A stretch of 64,000 nucleotides of DNA. Source: Pseudomonas sp. SID14000 (GTDB lineage Bacteria > Pseudomonadota > Gammaproteobacteria > Pseudomonadales > Pseudomonadaceae). The notes beneath the pieces were generated by a model, which searched no databases, was not told where the DNA came from, and was given only the letters and a program-made list of their open reading frames with translations. Positions 1 through 9,020 of this stretch are shown here, piece after piece (position 1 is the stretch's first letter; every line of letters starts with the position of its first letter). The position numbers and the translations under genes are program-made. Location of the stretch: positions 62,001 to 126,000 of the forward strand of contig NZ_NFZQ01000002.1 of NCBI RefSeq assembly GCF_002165135.1, in the 5' to 3' direction.

Positions 1-783
1 CGCGATGCTTTGCGCCGCCGGCGTGCGGACAGCGTCGAGCCACTGCAGGTGGCGGGTATGCCCAGCGAGCTGCAACCGTTGCTGGAAACCCAGAACCAGC
101 TGTTCCTGCGCATTGCCCAGACCATCGAACGTGAGCGGCGCCTGACCGACGATGCCGCGCACGAACTGCGCAGCCCGCTGACAGCGATCAAGACTCACCT
201 GCAGGTAGCACGGATGACCGATGGCGCCGTACGCGAGCAGGCGCTGGAGCATGCCGAGCAGGGCGCTGACCGCATGCACCGCACGCTTGAGCAGTTGTTG
301 ATGCTGGCGCGGGTGGAAGGCAGCCTGTCGTTCGAGGATGGCGTGCAGTGCAGCGCCGAGCAGGTGGCCCGGCAGGCGGTACAGGATGCCGGCGGCGGTG
401 ACAATCGGCGGATCGTGTTGCGCTTGCCTGAAGCAGCTACGCAGATCTACCTGGGCATGCCGGCACCGTTGGCGGTGGCAGCGCTGCGCAACCTGCTGGA
501 TAACGCCCTGCGCCATGGCGGCAACGAGACGGTGGAGCTTGAGGTGCAGATGGCTGACGGCCAGGTGGGCTTTCTGGTGCGCGACCATGGGCCGGGGATT
601 GCCGAGTCGGACCTGGAACACCTGACCGAGCGCTTCTGGCGTAACGGGCAAAGTGGTGGCTGCGGGTTGGGGCTGGCGATCGTGCAGGCGATCGTGCAGC
701 GTTGTGCTGGTAGCCTGAAGTTCGACAGCCGCAGTGATGGCTTGCGAGTGCTCTTGCAGGTGCCGGCGCGCTCGGGGCATTGA
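1..783 (+). CDS. Two-component sensor histidine kinase, C-terminal part (cut by window edge)
   Basis: Inner-membrane sensor kinase of a two-component pair; only the cytoplasmic catalytic half lies in the window and the frame is open through base 1. The dimerisation/phosphoacceptor helix is visible (DAAHELRSPLTAIKTHL, with the His of AHELRSPL), followed by the HATPase_c N box (NLLDNALRHG), the G1 box (DHGPGIAES) and the G2 box (GCGLGLAIV). The motif style resembles QseC/PmrB-type kinases, but the sensor domain and the cognate regulator are outside the window, so the stimulus cannot be named. The gene ends just before a REP element. Confidence 0.9.
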   Translation, partial: RDALRRRRADSVEPLQVAGMPSELQPLLETQNQLFLRIAQTIERERRLTDDAAHELRSPLTAIKTHLQVARMTDGAVREQALEHAEQGADRMHRTLEQLLMLARVEGSLSFEDGVQCSAEQVARQAVQDAGGGDNRRIVLRLPEAATQIYLGMPAPLAVAALRNLLDNALRHGGNETVELEVQMADGQVGFLVRDHGPGIAESDLEHLTERFWRNGQSGGCGLGLAIVQAIVQRCAGSLKFDSRSDGLRVLLQVPARSGH

Positions 784-798
784 TCTTTATCGCTTGCC

Positions 799-832
799 CC
801 GGCCTCTTCGCGGGTCAACCTGCTTCCACAGG
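799..832. repeat. REP element, single degenerate copy
   Basis: A P. putida-type REP unit (CCGGCCTCTTCGCGGGT followed by CAACC and TGCTTCCACAGG) lies just after the kinase stop. The second half departs from the usual AAACCCGCTCCCACAGG. The rest of 784-1044 holds no recognisable gene. Confidence 0.75.
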
Positions 833-1044
833 TACTGCAACAACCCTGAGATCTGTGCCAGAAGAGCGCGTATAGCTGTGGCGGCGACGGTATTGCTCAA
901 ATTCCGTCAGTCAATCACTTGATTTCCACGGCTTTCCCGACTTCTATCAAAGAAGACCTCTGCCAAACGTAGCGTTGGCAGTAGCCGTTACTGGCGCAGT
1001 ATGGTCATGGAGCGTACCCATTACCCAACTGCCCAGGTCCGACC

Positions 1045-1524
1045 ATGGCCAACAAGACCCTGCGCATCCTCATTGCCGACGCCCACCCGTGCCAGCGCCT
1101 GCAGCTGGAACGGCTGCTCAATGGCCTGGGCTACTACCGGATAGCGCCAGTGGAGAGCTTCGAGGAGCTGCAGCGCCTGGTGCTGTGTGCCTTGCAGCCT
1201 TTCAACCTGCTGTTGGGCAATATCGAACTGGCCAGCCATGTCGGGGTCGACCTGGCGCGCTTCTGCCGCGTCAGCACACAGATCCAGCATGCCCTGCTTT
1301 ATCACTCTGCCCAGTTGAGAGTGCCCTCGGTGCCGCAGACCGAGCGCCAGGCCGTCAGCCTGAGCCTGCCCCAGGTGCCCGATAACGAGGCGCTGGAGGC
1401 GTTCATGGCGATCATCGATACGCCGCTACCGGTCGGCAAGCTGCCGCTGCCGGGTGCCATGCCGGCTGCTACGGTGCGGCCACGGCCGCGGACCAATTTC
1501 GCGCACACGGTGTTCAACCGCTGA
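1045..1524 (+). CDS. Receiver-like protein lacking the phosphoacceptor Asp
   Basis: A 159-aa stand-alone protein whose first ~110 residues resemble a CheY-type receiver domain: a beta-1/acidic segment (LRILIADAHPCQRLQLERLL) and a helix with an FEELQRLV motif. At the beta-3 end, where receivers carry the phosphorylated Asp (typically DLVLLDI), it reads NLLLGNIEL, so Asn replaces the Asp. The usual Thr/Ser and Lys positions are also not evident. The C-terminal ~40 residues are Pro/Arg-rich and look disordered. No output domain follows. It is probably a phosphorylation-independent adaptor, or a decayed receiver; its partner is unknown. Confidence 0.65.
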   Translation: MANKTLRILIADAHPCQRLQLERLLNGLGYYRIAPVESFEELQRLVLCALQPFNLLLGNIELASHVGVDLARFCRVSTQIQHALLYHSAQLRVPSVPQTERQAVSLSLPQVPDNEALEAFMAIIDTPLPVGKLPLPGAMPAATVRPRPRTNFAHTVFNR

Positions 1525-1596
1525 AGCCGCAGCGGGCGGGGCAAGGGGGCTGCTATTTGCTATCCTCTTGCCCTTTGCCGATTTGCGGACCCTGCC

Positions 1597-2922
1597 ATGA
1601 CTGCCATCGATACCGCTCGCCCGCCCCGGTTCAGCCGCGGCGATCACCGGACCCTGGGCCTGGCGGCGTTGGGCGGCGCCCTGGAAATCTACGATTTCAT
1701 CATTTTCGTGTTCTTTGCGCTGACCCTCAGCCAGCTGTTCTTCCCGCCCGAAATGCCCGAATGGTTGCGCCTGCTGCAAAGCTTCGGGATCTTCGTCACC
1801 GGCTACCTGGCGCGGCCACTGGGTGGCATCCTGATGGCACACTTCGCCGATCATCTGGGGCGCAAGCGGGTCTTCAGCCTGAGCATCCTGATGATGGCCC
1901 TGCCGTGCCTGTTGATCGGGGTGATGCCGACCTACGCCGACATCGGCTATGCGGCGCCGCTGATCCTGCTGGCCTTGCGCATCCTGCAGGGCGCAGCGGT
2001 TGGCGGCGAGGTGCCTAGCGCCTGGACCTTCGTCGCCGAGCATGCACCAGCCGGGCGCCGCGGCTACGCCCTGGGTTTCCTGCAGGCCGGGCTGACCTTC
2101 GGCTACCTGCTGGGTGCGCTGACTGCGACTTTGCTGGCACAGCTGTTCACCCCGCAGGAAATCCTCGACTACGCCTGGCGCTACCCGTTCCTGCTGGGTG
2201 GGGTGTTTGGTGTAATTGGCGTGTGGTTGCGCCGTTGGCTCAGCGAAACACCGGTGTTCCTTGCCCTGCGCGCGCGTCAGGAGCAGCCGGTGACCTTCCC
2301 GCTGCGGCGGGTGTTGGGCGAACACCGTCGGGCGTTGATCCCGGCGGCGCTGCTGACCTGTGTGCTTACGTCCGCCGTGGTGGTGCTGGTGGTGATCACC
2401 CCGACAGTGATGCAGCAGCGTTTCGGCATGAGTGCCGGGCACACCTTTGCCCTGAGCAGCGTGGGCATCGTCTTCCTCAATATCGGCTGTGTGCTGGCCG
2501 GGCTGCTGGTCGACCGCGTAGGCGCCTGGCGCGCGCTGATGCTCTACAGCCTGCTGCTGCCATTGGGCATCGGCGCGTTGTATGCCAGCCTGGTGGGGCA
2601 GTGGGGCATGACCTGGCTGGCCTATACGCTGGCTGGCCTGTCCTGCGGTGTGGTGGGTGTGGTGCCGTCAGTGATGGTAGGGCTGTTCCCGGCCGAGATC
2701 CGCGTATCGGGCATTTCCTTCACCTATAACGTGGCCTACGCGCTTTGGGCCAGCACCACACCGCTGGCGCTGATTGCGCTGATGCCTTGGAGCCCGTGGG
2801 TGTGTGTCGGCTTTTGTCTGGTCATGGGCACGGTGGGGTTGCTGACGGCCTTGTATTTCGGGCGTCGGGAGCCATTGGCGTTTGCGGCAGAGCCGATGCC
2901 GGTAATGTGTGGTGAAAAATAG
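1597..2922 (+). CDS. MFS transporter, metabolite:H+ symporter (MHS) type
   Basis: A 441-aa, 12-helix inner-membrane transporter. The family signature loop between TM2 and TM3 is present (RPLGGILMAHFADHLGRKR), as is the acidic/aromatic TM1 motif (GALEIYDFIIFVFFA) and the TM4-5 segment RILQGAAVGGEVPSAW, all typical of MHS permeases for organic acids, proline/betaine or shikimate-like substrates. The start is the ATG after a short gap; a strong hairpin terminator follows the stop. No catabolic neighbour points to a substrate, so specificity is open. Confidence 0.85.
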   Translation: MTAIDTARPPRFSRGDHRTLGLAALGGALEIYDFIIFVFFALTLSQLFFPPEMPEWLRLLQSFGIFVTGYLARPLGGILMAHFADHLGRKRVFSLSILMMALPCLLIGVMPTYADIGYAAPLILLALRILQGAAVGGEVPSAWTFVAEHAPAGRRGYALGFLQAGLTFGYLLGALTATLLAQLFTPQEILDYAWRYPFLLGGVFGVIGVWLRRWLSETPVFLALRARQEQPVTFPLRRVLGEHRRALIPAALLTCVLTSAVVVLVVITPTVMQQRFGMSAGHTFALSSVGIVFLNIGCVLAGLLVDRVGAWRALMLYSLLLPLGIGALYASLVGQWGMTWLAYTLAGLSCGVVGVVPSVMVGLFPAEIRVSGISFTYNVAYALWASTTPLALIALMPWSPWVCVGFCLVMGTVGLLTALYFGRREPLAFAAEPMPVMCGEK

Positions 2923-2967
2923 TTTTCTGTTGTCTGTTCTGGCCTCGTCGCTGGTACAGGTAAAACA

Positions 2968-3002
2968 AAAAGCCCCCGGCTCGTAAGAACCGGGGGCTTT
3001 TC
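2968..3002. terminator. Bidirectional intrinsic terminator (MFS gene / ETF-QO gene)
   Basis: The perfect stem AGCCCCCGG/CCGGGGGCT with a short loop is flanked by an A-rich left side and a T-run on the right. It can end transcription of both convergent genes. Confidence 0.9.
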
Positions 3003-3023
3003 GTTACAGCAAGGGCAGGGGCC

Positions 3024-4688
3024 TTACATGTTCGGGTAGTTCGGCCCGCCAGCGCCTTCAGGGGTGACCCAGGTGATGTTCTGGGCCGGGTCCTTGATGT
3101 CGCAGGTCTTGCAGTGCACGCAGTTCTGCGCGTTGATCTGGAAGCGCTTGCTGCCGTCTTCCTGGGTGACTACTTCGTACACGCCCGCCGGGCAGTAGCG
3201 CTGGGCCGGCTCGTCGTACAGCGGCAGGTTGCTGGCGATCGGCACGTTCGGGTCGGTCAGCTTCAGGTGGCAGGGTTGTTCCTCTTCGTGGTTGGTACTG
3301 GAGAGGAATACCGAGCTGAGCTTGTCGAAGCTGAGCTTGCCGTCCGGTTTCGGGTAGTCGATCTTCTGTGACTCGGCCGCCAGCTTCAGGCAGGCGTAGT
3401 CCGGCTTGGTGTCGTGCAGGGTGAACGGCAGCTTGCCGCCGAACCAGTTCTGGTCCACATAGTTGAACGCAGCGCCCAGCAGCGGGCCGAACTTGTGCAT
3501 GGCCGGGCCGAAGTTGCGGCTGGCGAACAGCTCTTCGTACAGCCAGCTGGCCTTGAAGGCGCTGACGTAACCGTTCAGCTGGTCACCGCCTTCGCTGCCG
3601 GCGATCAGAGCGTCAGCTACCGCTTCGGCGGCCAGCATGCCAGACTTCATAGCGGTGTGGCTGCCCTTGATCTTGGCCACGTTCATGGTGCCAAGGTCGC
3701 AACCGATCAGGGCGCCGCCATTGAATACCATCTTCGGCAGCGAGTTGAGACCACCCTTGGCCAGGGCGCGGGCTCCATAGCTGATACGCTTGCCACCTTC
3801 GAGGTACTGGCTGATCACAGGGTGGTGCTTCAGGCGCTGGAACTCGTCGAACGGCGACAGGTACGGGTTGGCGTAGGACAGGTCGACGATCAGGCCGACC
3901 ACCACCTGGTTGTTTTCCAGGTGATAGAGGAACGAGCCACCGGTGTTGTCCTTGGCCATCACGTCCAGTGGCCAGCCGGCGGTGTGCACCACCAGGCCCT
4001 GCTCGTGCTTGGCCGGGTCGATTTCCCAGATTTCCTTCAGGCCGATACCGTAGTGCTGGACGTCGGCCTCGCTGTCGAGGTTGAAACGTTTGATCAGCTG
4101 CTTGCCGATATGGCCACGGCAGCCTTCGGCGAACAAGGTGTACTTGGCGCGCAGCTCCATGCCCGGCGTGTACAGGCCGTCCTTCGGGTTGCCTTCACGG
4201 TCCACGCCGAGGTCACCGGTAACGATGCCACGGACCACGCCATTGTCGTCGATCAATGCTTCCTGGGCGGCGAAGCCCGGGTAGATTTCCACGCCCAGGT
4301 TCTCGGCCTGCTGGGCCAGCCAGCGGCACAGGTTGCCCAGCGAGATGATGTAATTGCCCTGGTTGTGCATGGTCTTGGGCACGAACAGGTCAGGTACCTT
4401 GGTCGAGCTGCCGGCATCCTTGAGCACGTAGATGTCGTCGCGCTTCACTTCGGTGTTCAGCGGTGCGCCGAGCTCTTTCCAGTCAGGGAACAACTCGTTC
4501 AGGGCGCGGGGTTCGAACACTGCGCCAGAGAGGATGTGGGCGCCGACTTCAGAGCCTTTTTCCACCACGCAGACGCTGATTTCGCTACCGGCTTCGGCGG
4601 CCTTCTGCTTCAGGCGGCAGGCGGCGGACAGGCCCGCCGGGCCGGCGCCGACGATGACCACGTCGAATTCCATGTATTCGCGTTCCAC
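3024..4688 (-). CDS. Electron transfer flavoprotein-ubiquinone oxidoreductase
   Basis: This enzyme passes electrons from reduced ETF to the membrane ubiquinone pool, linking acyl-CoA, branched-chain and other dehydrogenations to respiration. The 554-aa protein shows the N-terminal FAD fold (FDVVIVGAGPAGLSAACRL) and a C-terminal 4Fe-4S ferredoxin-like cluster (CVHCKTCD, plus the upstream CPAGVYE). I chose the GTG at 4688: AGGAGA lies 7 bases upstream, and the resulting length and N-terminus (VEREYMEFD, read as Met) fit the family. The longer frame to an ATG at 4709 would overrun the ribosome site. It is divergent from etfBA, its electron donor. Confidence 0.95.
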   Translation of the reverse strand: MEREYMEFDVVIVGAGPAGLSAACRLKQKAAEAGSEISVCVVEKGSEVGAHILSGAVFEPRALNELFPDWKELGAPLNTEVKRDDIYVLKDAGSSTKVPDLFVPKTMHNQGNYIISLGNLCRWLAQQAENLGVEIYPGFAAQEALIDDNGVVRGIVTGDLGVDREGNPKDGLYTPGMELRAKYTLFAEGCRGHIGKQLIKRFNLDSEADVQHYGIGLKEIWEIDPAKHEQGLVVHTAGWPLDVMAKDNTGGSFLYHLENNQVVVGLIVDLSYANPYLSPFDEFQRLKHHPVISQYLEGGKRISYGARALAKGGLNSLPKMVFNGGALIGCDLGTMNVAKIKGSHTAMKSGMLAAEAVADALIAGSEGGDQLNGYVSAFKASWLYEELFASRNFGPAMHKFGPLLGAAFNYVDQNWFGGKLPFTLHDTKPDYACLKLAAESQKIDYPKPDGKLSFDKLSSVFLSSTNHEEEQPCHLKLTDPNVPIASNLPLYDEPAQRYCPAGVYEVVTQEDGSKRFQINAQNCVHCKTCDIKDPAQNITWVTPEGAGGPNYPNM

Positions 4689-4854
4689 AGGTTCTCTCCT
4701 ACTCATCAAGGCTCGTGCTGTTGCTTTGTCTTATGGGTGCGCGGGGCATTCGCAGCGGTTCTACGCAACGGCGGAACTGTAGCTGGGCAAATGACGGACT
4801 ACACCGTTTTGTCTTGGCCGCGCATTATATCTACACCACTTGGCGGGTCCAATA

Positions 4855-4868
4855 CAAACGTTTGTTTG
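4855..4868. promoter_or_regulatory. PsrA-like operator in the ETF-QO/etfBA divergent gap
   Basis: The sequence CAAAC-GTTT-GTTTG matches the published Pseudomonas PsrA motif (C/G)AAAC-N2-4-GTTT(G/C) exactly with a 4-base spacer. It also contains the perfect palindrome ACAAACGTTTGT. PsrA is a TetR-family, long-chain fatty-acid-responsive regulator of beta-oxidation genes, so a site before the ETF genes makes sense. It lies ~170 bases before the ETF-QO start and ~375 before etfB, so ETF-QO is the likelier direct target. Confidence 0.6.
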
Positions 4869-5242
4869 AATTTGCCGCAGGCCAGTAAAATCAAAGGAAC
4901 GCGGCTGGAGGGTGACCGATTTGCCGTATTGACCGGATTGGGTGTTACGGTCAAGATACGAGCGGTTTTACGTTCGCCGTAGGCTTGCAGCCGGGCGCAG
5001 GTACACCTCTAAAGACCAGGTGTGGAGCAGGGTTTTGCGGCCTTGGGCCGGTTTGTAGTGGAGTTTACACGCCACGACAGAAAATGACCCGTGAGTATTG
5101 TCGCAAGAGTCCGGGCAAGACTGTTCGGTCACTGTGAACTTACCGCCTCCCGGTACGTTTTTAGAGGTGCCCTTGTACCCACGCGCATCGCAGGGCTCTG
5201 TCCCAGGCGACTATCTATTCACCGGAGAGTAACGAGGAATCC
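4869..5242. other. Leader region upstream of etfB, no gene
   Basis: The gap between the divergent ETF genes holds no credible ORF. A 10-bp inverted repeat (CACCTCTAAA at 5004-5013, TTTAGAGGTG at 5160-5169) brackets 146 bases. AGAGTAACGAGGAATCC sits just before etfB and includes its ribosome site. I could not fix a promoter hexamer with confidence. Confidence 0.4.
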
Positions 5243-5992
5243 ATGAAGGTTCTTGTAGCTGTCAAACGAGTGGTCGACTACAACGTCAAGGTTCGCGTCA
5301 AGGCGGACAACTCCGGCGTCGACCTTGCTAACGTCAAGATGTCCATGAACCCCTTCTGCGAAATCGCCGTGGAAGAAGCCGTACGCCTGAAGGAAAAGGG
5401 TGTTGCGAGCGAGATCGTCGTCGTTTCCGTCGGCCCGGCCACTGCCCAGGAGCAACTGCGTACAGCCCTGGCCCTGGGTGCCGACCGTGCCATCCTGGTC
5501 GAAGCCGCGGACGAACTGAACTCCCTGGCGGTGGCCAAGGCGCTGAAAGCCGTTGTCGACAAGGAGCAGCCGCAGCTGGTCATCCTCGGCAAGCAGGCCA
5601 TCGACAGCGACAACAACCAGACCGGCCAGATGCTGGCTGCGCTGACCGGCTTCGCCCAGGGCACCTTTGCCTCCAAGGTCGAAGTGGCTGGCGACAAGCT
5701 GAACGTCACCCGAGAAATCGACGGCGGCCTGCAGACCGTTGCACTGAACCTGCCGGCCATCGTCACTACCGACCTGCGCCTGAACGAGCCACGCTACGCG
5801 TCGCTGCCGAACATCATGAAGGCCAAGAAGAAGCCGCTGGAGACCGTCACTCCAGACGCGCTGGGCGTTTCCCTCGCCTCCACCAACAAGACCCTGAAGG
5901 TTGAAGCCCCGGCTGCCCGCAGCGCGGGCATCAAGGTCAAATCGGTGGCCGAACTGGTCGAGAAGCTGAAGAACGAAGCGAAGGTAATCTAA
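5243..5992 (+). CDS. etfB: Electron transfer flavoprotein, beta subunit
   Basis: Small subunit of the soluble heterodimeric ETF (FAD plus AMP), the one-electron shuttle between acyl-CoA and other dehydrogenases and ETF-QO. The 249-aa protein has the family N-terminus ([20 protein letters not shown]), the signature [11 protein letters not shown], and the AMP-binding region around [16 protein letters not shown]. The GAGG ribosome site is well placed. The stop abuts the etfA start with no gap, so the two are co-translated. Confidence 0.97.
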   Translation: MKVLVAVKRVVDYNVKVRVKADNSGVDLANVKMSMNPFCEIAVEEAVRLKEKGVASEIVVVSVGPATAQEQLRTALALGADRAILVEAADELNSLAVAKALKAVVDKEQPQLVILGKQAIDSDNNQTGQMLAALTGFAQGTFASKVEVAGDKLNVTREIDGGLQTVALNLPAIVTTDLRLNEPRYASLPNIMKAKKKPLETVTPDALGVSLASTNKTLKVEAPAARSAGIKVKSVAELVEKLKNEAKVI

Positions 5993-6922
5993 ATGACTAT
6001 CCTGGTTGTCGCTGAATACGAGAACGGTGCCGTAGCCCCGGCCACCCTGAACACTGTTGCCGCTGCCGCCAAGATCGGTGGTGATGTTCACGTGCTGGTC
6101 GCTGGCCAGAACGTGGGCGGCGTTGCCGAGTCTGCTGCCAAGATCGCTGGCGTGGCCAAGGTGCTGGTTGCCGATAACGCTGCCTACGCCCACGTCCTGC
6201 CGGAAAACGTTGCGCCGCTGATCGTCGAGTTGGCCAAGGGCTACAGCCACGTGCTGGCCCCGGCTACTACCAACGGCAAGAACATCCTGCCGCGCGTTGC
6301 CGCGCTGCTGGACGTGGACCAGATCTCCGAGATCATCTCGGTCGAGTCCGCCGACACCTTCAAGCGCCCGATCTATGCCGGTAATGCCATTGCCACCGTG
6401 CAATCGAGCGCTGCCATCAAGGTCATCACCGTGCGTACCACCGGCTTCGACGCCGTGGCCGCCGAAGGTGGCTCGGCAGCCATCGAGGCCGTCGGCGCTG
6501 CGCACAACGCTGGCATCTCGGCCTTCGTTGGCGAAGAGCTGGCCAAGTCCGACCGCCCAGAGCTGACCGCTGCCAAGATCGTCGTTTCCGGCGGCCGTGG
6601 CATGGGCAACGGTGACAACTTCAAGCACCTGTACAGCCTGGCCGACAAGCTCGGCGCTGCTGTCGGTGCTTCGCGCGCCGCGGTCGACGCAGGCTTCGTG
6701 CCCAACGACATGCAGGTCGGCCAGACCGGCAAGATCGTTGCGCCACAGCTGTACATCGCCGTCGGCATCTCCGGCGCGATCCAGCACCTGGCTGGCATGA
6801 AGGACTCCAAGGTGATCGTGGCGATCAACAAGGACGAAGAAGCGCCGATCTTCCAGGTAGCCGACTACGGCCTGGTCGCTGACCTGTTCGAAGCGGTTCC
6901 GGAGCTGGAAAAGCTGGTCTGA
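5993..6922 (+). CDS. etfA: Electron transfer flavoprotein, alpha subunit
   Basis: FAD-binding large subunit of ETF, 309 aa. The N-terminal domain begins [12 protein letters not shown]. The C-terminal FAD domain carries the classic signature around [44 protein letters not shown] and [12 protein letters not shown]. It starts on the base after the etfB stop and ends 22 bases before a strong terminator. It works with the ETF-QO encoded divergently. Confidence 0.97.
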   Translation: MTILVVAEYENGAVAPATLNTVAAAAKIGGDVHVLVAGQNVGGVAESAAKIAGVAKVLVADNAAYAHVLPENVAPLIVELAKGYSHVLAPATTNGKNILPRVAALLDVDQISEIISVESADTFKRPIYAGNAIATVQSSAAIKVITVRTTGFDAVAAEGGSAAIEAVGAAHNAGISAFVGEELAKSDRPELTAAKIVVSGGRGMGNGDNFKHLYSLADKLGAAVGASRAAVDAGFVPNDMQVGQTGKIVAPQLYIAVGISGAIQHLAGMKDSKVIVAINKDEEAPIFQVADYGLVADLFEAVPELEKLV

Positions 6923-6944
6923 TCTGCCTGCTTCACTTATAAAG

Positions 6945-6979
6945 AACCCGGCCCTCGTACAGGGGGCCGGGTTTTTTTT
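6945..6979 (+). terminator. Intrinsic terminator of etfBA
   Basis: The perfect 10-bp stem AACCCGGCCC/GGGCCGGGTT is followed by eight T residues, directly after etfA. Confidence 0.93.
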
Positions 6980-7001
6980 GGGTCTGTACAAGGAGTGAGG
7001 A

Positions 7002-7823
7002 ATGGTGCTGCGCAAAGCAGGCAGGGTGCTGGCATGCATGGCGGTGCTGGTTTCGCCGCTGGCCATGGCGGCAGGCAAGTGCGAACGCCTGGTGGCGACC
7101 GGTAGCCCTGATGCGCCGCCCTATTCGTGGCAGGACCCGAACGACCCGAAACACTTGGTCGGCGCCAATGTCGACCTGCTGCGCCAGGTGGCTGGCGAGC
7201 TGGGTGTGAAGGTGGAGGTGCTGAGCGCCGGCCGTCGTGACCAGGCACTGGAAGAAGTACGTAGCGGGCGGATGGACCTGCTGCTCGACACCCCCATGCA
7301 GGTGGAGCAACTGACCGCTCTGGACTACATCCACCCACCCCTGCAGCTCAATGAATACCTGGTGTGGACGCGCCACGACGCGACACTGGCCTTCGAGGGC
7401 CCGGCTGACCTGGCCCAGTACCAGGGCAGTTTGTCCGAGCGCGCGCGACTCACCCCGGCCTTTACCGCCTTCGCCAAGGCGCAGCTGAAACTGGTGCCGG
7501 CACAGAACCTGACCCAGGCGTTCCAGAAGCTGGTGCTCGGCCAGGTGGATTATGTGCTCGCTGGCCGCTATTCGGGCATGGCCATGGCGCAGAGCCTGGG
7601 CATGAGCAATGACCTGATCGCCCGAGGCCTGCCGGTGGATCGGCCGGGCCTGTACCTGGCCCTGTCGCACAATTCGGCCTGCAATGACAGCTGGTTGCGT
7701 GGGCAATTGGCGAAAAAACTGACAGAATTGCCGATCTCCGGTGCGTCCGAGGCCGTGCTGCAACGTAATGTCGAGCGCTGGAAAGCGCAGCTGCAGGTGC
7801 CGACGGACGCCCCCAAACATTAG
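7002..7823 (+). CDS. Periplasmic solute-binding protein, SBP family 3-like
   Basis: A 273-aa secreted protein with a clear signal peptide (RKAGRVLACMAVLVSPLAMA, cleavage near AMA-AG). The body follows the amino-acid-type SBP_bac_3 layout: a substrate-cleft start (ATGSPDAPPYSW), the ligand-binding helix region GANVDLLRQVAGELGVKVEV, and a SGRMDLLLDTPM stretch. There are no ABC permease or ATPase genes next to it, so it may be an orphan sensor-type or shared receptor. It begins 23 bases after the etfBA terminator; the next gene starts 9 bases after its stop, so co-transcription with the lipoprotein pair is likely. Confidence 0.75.
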   Translation: MVLRKAGRVLACMAVLVSPLAMAAGKCERLVATGSPDAPPYSWQDPNDPKHLVGANVDLLRQVAGELGVKVEVLSAGRRDQALEEVRSGRMDLLLDTPMQVEQLTALDYIHPPLQLNEYLVWTRHDATLAFEGPADLAQYQGSLSERARLTPAFTAFAKAQLKLVPAQNLTQAFQKLVLGQVDYVLAGRYSGMAMAQSLGMSNDLIARGLPVDRPGLYLALSHNSACNDSWLRGQLAKKLTELPISGASEAVLQRNVERWKAQLQVPTDAPKH

Positions 7824-7832
7824 GAAGATTGC

Positions 7833-8186
7833 GTGAGAACCCAACCACTAATCCTTGCCCTGGCCGTGCTCGGCCTGGCTGGCTGCGCCAACGATCCGGC
7901 CCCTAACGAGCAGATGCGCATTTCCGAACAGGCGCTGGAGCAGGCCAGGGCCGTCGGTGCTACCGAGCAGGTCGAAGCGCTCAAGCTGGCCGAAGACAAG
8001 CTGGCCCGGGCCAAGACCAATATGCTTGCCGAAAACTACCGCGATGCGCGCATGCGTGCCGAGCAGGCCGAGCTGGATGCACGTCTGGCCGAGGCCCAGG
8101 TGCTGAACCAGAAGAGTGAAGAGCAGGTGCAACTGTTGCAGTCGCGGGTCAAGCGCCTGCGCAAGCAGTTGGAGGTGCAGCCATGA
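7833..8186 (+). CDS. DUF4398 lipoprotein
   Basis: A 117-aa protein starting at GTG with a type II signal peptide and lipobox (LAVLGLAGC, lipidated Cys at residue 18), followed by Asn-Asp. The mature part is almost entirely charged alpha helix/coiled coil (repeated A/E/L heptads from ~25 to 115), typical of DUF4398. It overlaps the next gene by four bases (ATGA), so the two are translationally coupled. It is probably an envelope structural or chaperone-like partner of the OmpA lipoprotein; the precise role is unknown. Confidence 0.8.
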   Translation: MRTQPLILALAVLGLAGCANDPAPNEQMRISEQALEQARAVGATEQVEALKLAEDKLARAKTNMLAENYRDARMRAEQAELDARLAEAQVLNQKSEEQVQLLQSRVKRLRKQLEVQP

Positions 8187-8995
8187 TCCGTCGTATGCCT
8201 CTGGCCGCGCTGGCAATGCTGGCGCTGGCGGCAGGTTTGCAAGGTTGCGCCAGCCAGCGCAGCAGCGCAGCGCTGGATGATGCCACCGCAGCCTTCCAGA
8301 AGGTCAAGGATGATTCCAATGTGCTGCGCAGCGCACCACGTGACGTGATTCGCGCGGGCGAGTCGCTGGCCCGCGCCGAGCGCCTGTCCAGCTATATCGG
8401 CACCGGTGCCGACGTGCGCCATTACGCCTATCTGAGCCAACGTTACAGCGAGATTGCCAGCGAGCATGCCAGGCTGGCGCTGAACCAGGAGCGCCAGGCC
8501 AAGCTCGACCTGGAGCGCCAGCGGCTGCAGTTGGCCCTGCGCGAGGCCAAGTTGGCCAGTGTGCAGCAGCAGGGCAAGTGGATCGAGTCGCAGATCGCCG
8601 CCCTGGCCTCGGAGCAGGCCGATCGTGGTCTGGTGATGACCCTGGGTGACGTGCTGTTCGACACCGGCCGCGCCGACCTGAAGAACTCGGCCAGCCGTAC
8701 CGTGCTCAAACTGGTGCAGTTCCTCCAGCTCAACCCGCGCCGGGTGGTGCGGATCGAGGGCTATACCGACAGCACCGGCCTGACGGAGGACAACCTGAAG
8801 CTGTCCCGTGATCGGGCGCAAGCGGTGGCCGACATGCTGGTGGACCTGGGTATCGAAGAGAAGCGCCTGCAGGTCGAGGGGTATGGCGACCAGTACCCTA
8901 TCGAGGCCAATGCCTCGGAGCGGGGCAGGGCGCAGAACCGCCGCGTCGAGATCGTGTTCTCCGATGACAAGGGCAAGCTGGCGCCAGCACGCTGA
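8183..8995 (+). CDS. OmpA-family lipoprotein with N-terminal DUF4398-like coiled coil
   Basis: A 270-aa lipoprotein (lipobox LAAGLQGC). Residues ~30-140 are a helical DUF4398-like region; residues ~150-265 form an OmpA C-terminal peptidoglycan-binding domain (LGDVLFDTGRADLKNSASRT, then EGYTDSTG, LSRDRAQAVADML, and GYGDQYPIEAN with NRRVEIVF). It should tether the outer membrane to the wall. Both genes of this overlapping pair carry the same helical module, suggesting they interact laterally. Confidence 0.88.
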   Translation: MIRRMPLAALAMLALAAGLQGCASQRSSAALDDATAAFQKVKDDSNVLRSAPRDVIRAGESLARAERLSSYIGTGADVRHYAYLSQRYSEIASEHARLALNQERQAKLDLERQRLQLALREAKLASVQQQGKWIESQIAALASEQADRGLVMTLGDVLFDTGRADLKNSASRTVLKLVQFLQLNPRRVVRIEGYTDSTGLTEDNLKLSRDRAQAVADMLVDLGIEEKRLQVEGYGDQYPIEANASERGRAQNRRVEIVFSDDKGKLAPAR

Positions 8996-9020
8996 CCGCT
9001 TGGCGGCGCGGTGGATGGCA

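Noticed and set aside
5219..7078. A 619-aa antisense frame opposite etfBA
   Set aside because: Shadow of two certain genes; no recognisable domain.
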